Positions 5,420-7,173 of a DNA stretch of 7,173 nucleotides are shown in pieces (position 1 is the first letter of the stretch; every line of letters starts with the position of its first letter). Under the pieces are notes generated by a model, which was not told the DNA's origin, did not search any database, and worked only from the letters and a program-made list of their open reading frames with translations. A program made the position numbers and the translations under genes. Source of the DNA: Anaerolineae bacterium (GTDB lineage: Bacteria > Chloroflexota > Anaerolineae > J102). The stretch covers positions 1 through 7,173 of the forward strand of contig JALWDV010000730.1 of the NCBI GenBank assembly GCA_027036755.1, given 5' to 3'.

Positions 5420-6916
5420 ATGCCTTACTCACGAATTCGGGAAGCGCCGGAATCCAGCTCAGCCGCCGCATTGCGGGCCGTTGTGGCCGCGCTCAATGAC
5501 GCATGGCATGTTCCCCAACACAGCACGTCCACCGAAAAGCGGTTGGCGAACCTGGCCAGCCACATGCCCGAAGCGCTCGTCAAAAAAGCCATCGCCCGGC
5601 TGGTGCGTCAGCGCGCGTTGGACCCAGACCTGGCGCGGTTCGTCAAGAGCGAGGGGCTGGCGCGTCAGGCGGTGGCGCACTACGAGGACGTCGAAGGCCA
5701 CATCGACTATCCCGCCATCATCATTGGCGCGCCCAACGGCGGCGTGGCCTATCTCGCGGCGCTGATGGGCGCGGCGTTTCTGCCAGCCTACTTCCTGCTC
5801 AGCTTCGCTGATCCCACCGATCCCGACGACATCGCCAGCTATCACGAGCACGGCGCACAGCTCATCGACGTCATCTTGCGGGCCAATCCCGACTTGCTGG
5901 CCATCAACCACTACGACCCCATCCATGATCGCTTCCTGGTGGAGGAAGTGAATCATGTGCGATTGAAACTGCTGGATCTGCCCGAAGCCTACCAGCGATT
6001 CATCGAGCGGTATCTGGCTCCCGACGGCGTCATCTTCTACGCCGACAATCACTTCTCCTGGCGACAATATCGCATCGACGCCCGGCATACATTCCAGGTG
6101 GGCGGTCTGGGCGGATTCAGCGACCAGGATTTCATCCAGGGCTCGGAGACCATCGACGCCTGGCTGGCGAAACAGAAAAGCGACCATCGCGGCGGCTGGC
6201 AATTGCCGGGCTACGAGCTCATCCACGCCCGGGAATCAGAATGGGGCGGCGTCCCCCAGTTCCGCGATGCGGTCCAGGCCTTCGCCCATGAGAACGGTTA
6301 CCGATTCCGCGCCATCAATGGCGAACACCCCGAAGACTTCAGCGCCCTGGCTTACACCGCGTATTTGTGGGAAAGCCGTCTGCACGAGCGCACGCCCAAC
6401 GGCGTGTTGGTGGAATGCTTCAGCCAGATCAATCCCACGGCCGCGCTGCGGGCGGACCTGCTGCCCCTGTGGATGCCCTTCAACACCCAGGACAGCCTGG
6501 ACTACTTCACCCGAATGGCGCCCTATCTGCCCAAGAAGTTGCCCGTGGGCCTCTCATTGCTGGCCAACTTCACGCGGACGCCCGATCTCCCTTCGGCGCA
6601 GGCGTGGAAGGAAGTGGCCGAAAGAATCGGGCCGGTGCACTGGATCGGCGTTCATCCCGACCGCTACCCCCTGGACATCGCCTCCATCCTCGATTACGCG
6701 CCCGATCTGCAGCAATGGGTGCAGGCGCATCCGGGCCAGGAGCCGCGCCCCCACCTTTCGCCCGAAGAGCTGCTGGAGATGATGAAGTATCTCCGCCATC
6801 ACGGCTCGCGGCTATTCACCTATCTGCTCAACGCTGGCGATGAGGACGACGATGACAGCCTGGCGGTGGAAGAGCCCGCCATTCTGGATAGTTACGAATT
6901 CCCCGAGATGGAATGA
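5420..6916 (+). CDS. Uncharacterised 498-aa protein
   Basis: I do not recognise a named family. ATG 5420 follows GGGAG (5409-5413, 6-nt gap) and a good promoter. The 498-aa product has no signal peptide and looks soluble. Residues 1-90 are helical and charged. PAIIIGAPNGGVAYLAALMGA (98-118) reads as a buried strand, a glycine loop and a helix, as in Rossmann-like folds. NPDLLAINHYDPIHDRF (156-172) and PDGVIFYADNHFSWRQY (201-217) look like further strand-loop segments rich in Asp, His and Tyr. HTFQVGGLGGFSD (223-235), RESEWGG (271-277) and FSQINPTAALR (334-344) also look motif-like. The C terminus (473-498) is strongly acidic. An enzyme with an alpha/beta core is plausible, but no catalytic signature can be named. 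It stands alone; the stop is followed by repeats, with no clear terminator. Confidence 0.85.
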   Translation: MPYSRIREAPESSSAAALRAVVAALNDAWHVPQHSTSTEKRLANLASHMPEALVKKAIARLVRQRALDPDLARFVKSEGLARQAVAHYEDVEGHIDYPAIIIGAPNGGVAYLAALMGAAFLPAYFLLSFADPTDPDDIASYHEHGAQLIDVILRANPDLLAINHYDPIHDRFLVEEVNHVRLKLLDLPEAYQRFIERYLAPDGVIFYADNHFSWRQYRIDARHTFQVGGLGGFSDQDFIQGSETIDAWLAKQKSDHRGGWQLPGYELIHARESEWGGVPQFRDAVQAFAHENGYRFRAINGEHPEDFSALAYTAYLWESRLHERTPNGVLVECFSQINPTAALRADLLPLWMPFNTQDSLDYFTRMAPYLPKKLPVGLSLLANFTRTPDLPSAQAWKEVAERIGPVHWIGVHPDRYPLDIASILDYAPDLQQWVQAHPGQEPRPHLSPEELLEMMKYLRHHGSRLFTYLLNAGDEDDDDSLAVEEPAILDSYEFPEME

Positions 6917-6971
6917 AAATCCATCGTTATGTTCGCAATCCGCCCGGCATCTCATCCCCTGAAATTCAAAA

Positions 6972-6995
6972 GGGTGCGTCCTATTTCGGTTGAAG
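6972..6995 (-). repeat. 24-nt interspersed motif, copy 2 (inverted)
   Basis: It is the reverse complement of 258-281 with one mismatch in 24. It ends 11 bases before the first hairpin of the REP-like dimer. Confidence 0.7.
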
Positions 6996-7006
6996 AAACA
7001 GCCAGC

Positions 7007-7119
7007 GCCGGGGGATGAAGTCCCCCGGCTAGAAACAGCGCCCCTGCGGGGCTAGCCGGATTTATCCGGCGCTGTTTTGTAGCCCGGCGACTTCATCGCC
7101 CGGCGGACGTGGCGAACGC
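7007..7119 (+). repeat. Intact REP-like head-to-head dimer
   Basis: The left half has a perfect 9-bp hairpin (GCCGGGGGA 7007-7015, loop TGAAG, TCCCCCGGC 7021-7029), the linker TAGAAACAGCG, a small CCCC-TGC-GGGG hairpin and CTAG (7052-7055). The right half is the same plan inverted: CTAG, the CCGGAT/ATCCGG palindrome, the linker CGCTGTTTTGTA, GTAG (7079-7082) and a 9-bp hairpin with one mismatch (7082-7104) with loop CTTCA. The two halves share the self-complementary CTAG. It lies 90 bases after the 498-aa gene and may also act as a bidirectional transcription end. From 7120 to 7173 nothing is seen. Confidence 0.85.
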
Positions 7120-7173
7120 CACTATAGCGATTCGGGTTGTGAACATTCATCATTCGGCCAAAACGCCCGGCTG

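Noticed and set aside
5233..5499. 88-codon plus-strand frame as a leader peptide
   Set aside because: It starts in the repeat, crosses the promoter at 5336-5364 and overlaps the well-supported start at 5420 in another frame.
6917..6971. Terminator directly after the 498-aa gene
   Set aside because: No stem followed by a T run is visible; the REP-like dimer further on is the only candidate structure.

Overview
This 7.2 kb GC-rich window looks chromosomal. It holds one tRNA gene and four protein genes, separated by intergenic DNA unusually rich in short palindromic repeats. No rRNA, CRISPR array, transposase, phage gene or plasmid replication gene is visible. The hairpin repeats, the sigma70-like promoters of the form TGN-TATRAT and the protein styles suggest a Chloroflexota-type bacterium (Anaerolineae/Caldilineae-like). 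That placement is inference from general style, not from a marker gene.

Layout. 1-373: repeat-dense DNA. A REP-like palindromic repeat is split by a 156-bp MITE-like insertion that has a CTAG target duplication; a second short motif and a degenerate REP-like copy follow. 374-576: tRNA-Leu(UAA) with a clear promoter and an intrinsic terminator. 622-2094: a polysaccharide-flippase-like membrane protein. 2070-2579 (minus strand): a small FHA-domain protein with one membrane segment, overlapping the flippase gene tail to tail by 25 bp. 2580-2747: a divergent promoter region. 2748-4436: a large atypical Rossmann/SDR-like protein. 4437-5419: about 1 kb without a credible gene. It holds an 8-bp tandem repeat, two 95%-identical copies of a nested palindromic element 510 bp apart, an inverted REP-like copy between them, and the promoter of the next gene. 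5420-6916: a 498-aa soluble protein of no family I can name. 6917-7173: the 24-nt motif again (inverted) and an uninterrupted REP-like dimer that serves as the in-window empty site for the insertion at 35-190.

How the genes relate. Each gene appears to be its own transcription unit: three have a recognisable promoter (tRNA, SDR-like, 498-aa gene) and the FHA gene has a perfect -35. No shared pathway is evident. The flippase points to cell-envelope polysaccharide export; the FHA protein is a membrane-anchored candidate for phosphopeptide or protein-protein recognition, but two classical phosphothreonine contacts are substituted; the two large proteins remain functionally unassigned. The most informative part of the window is the repeat architecture: three families of short structured repeats, partly inserted into or joined with each other.
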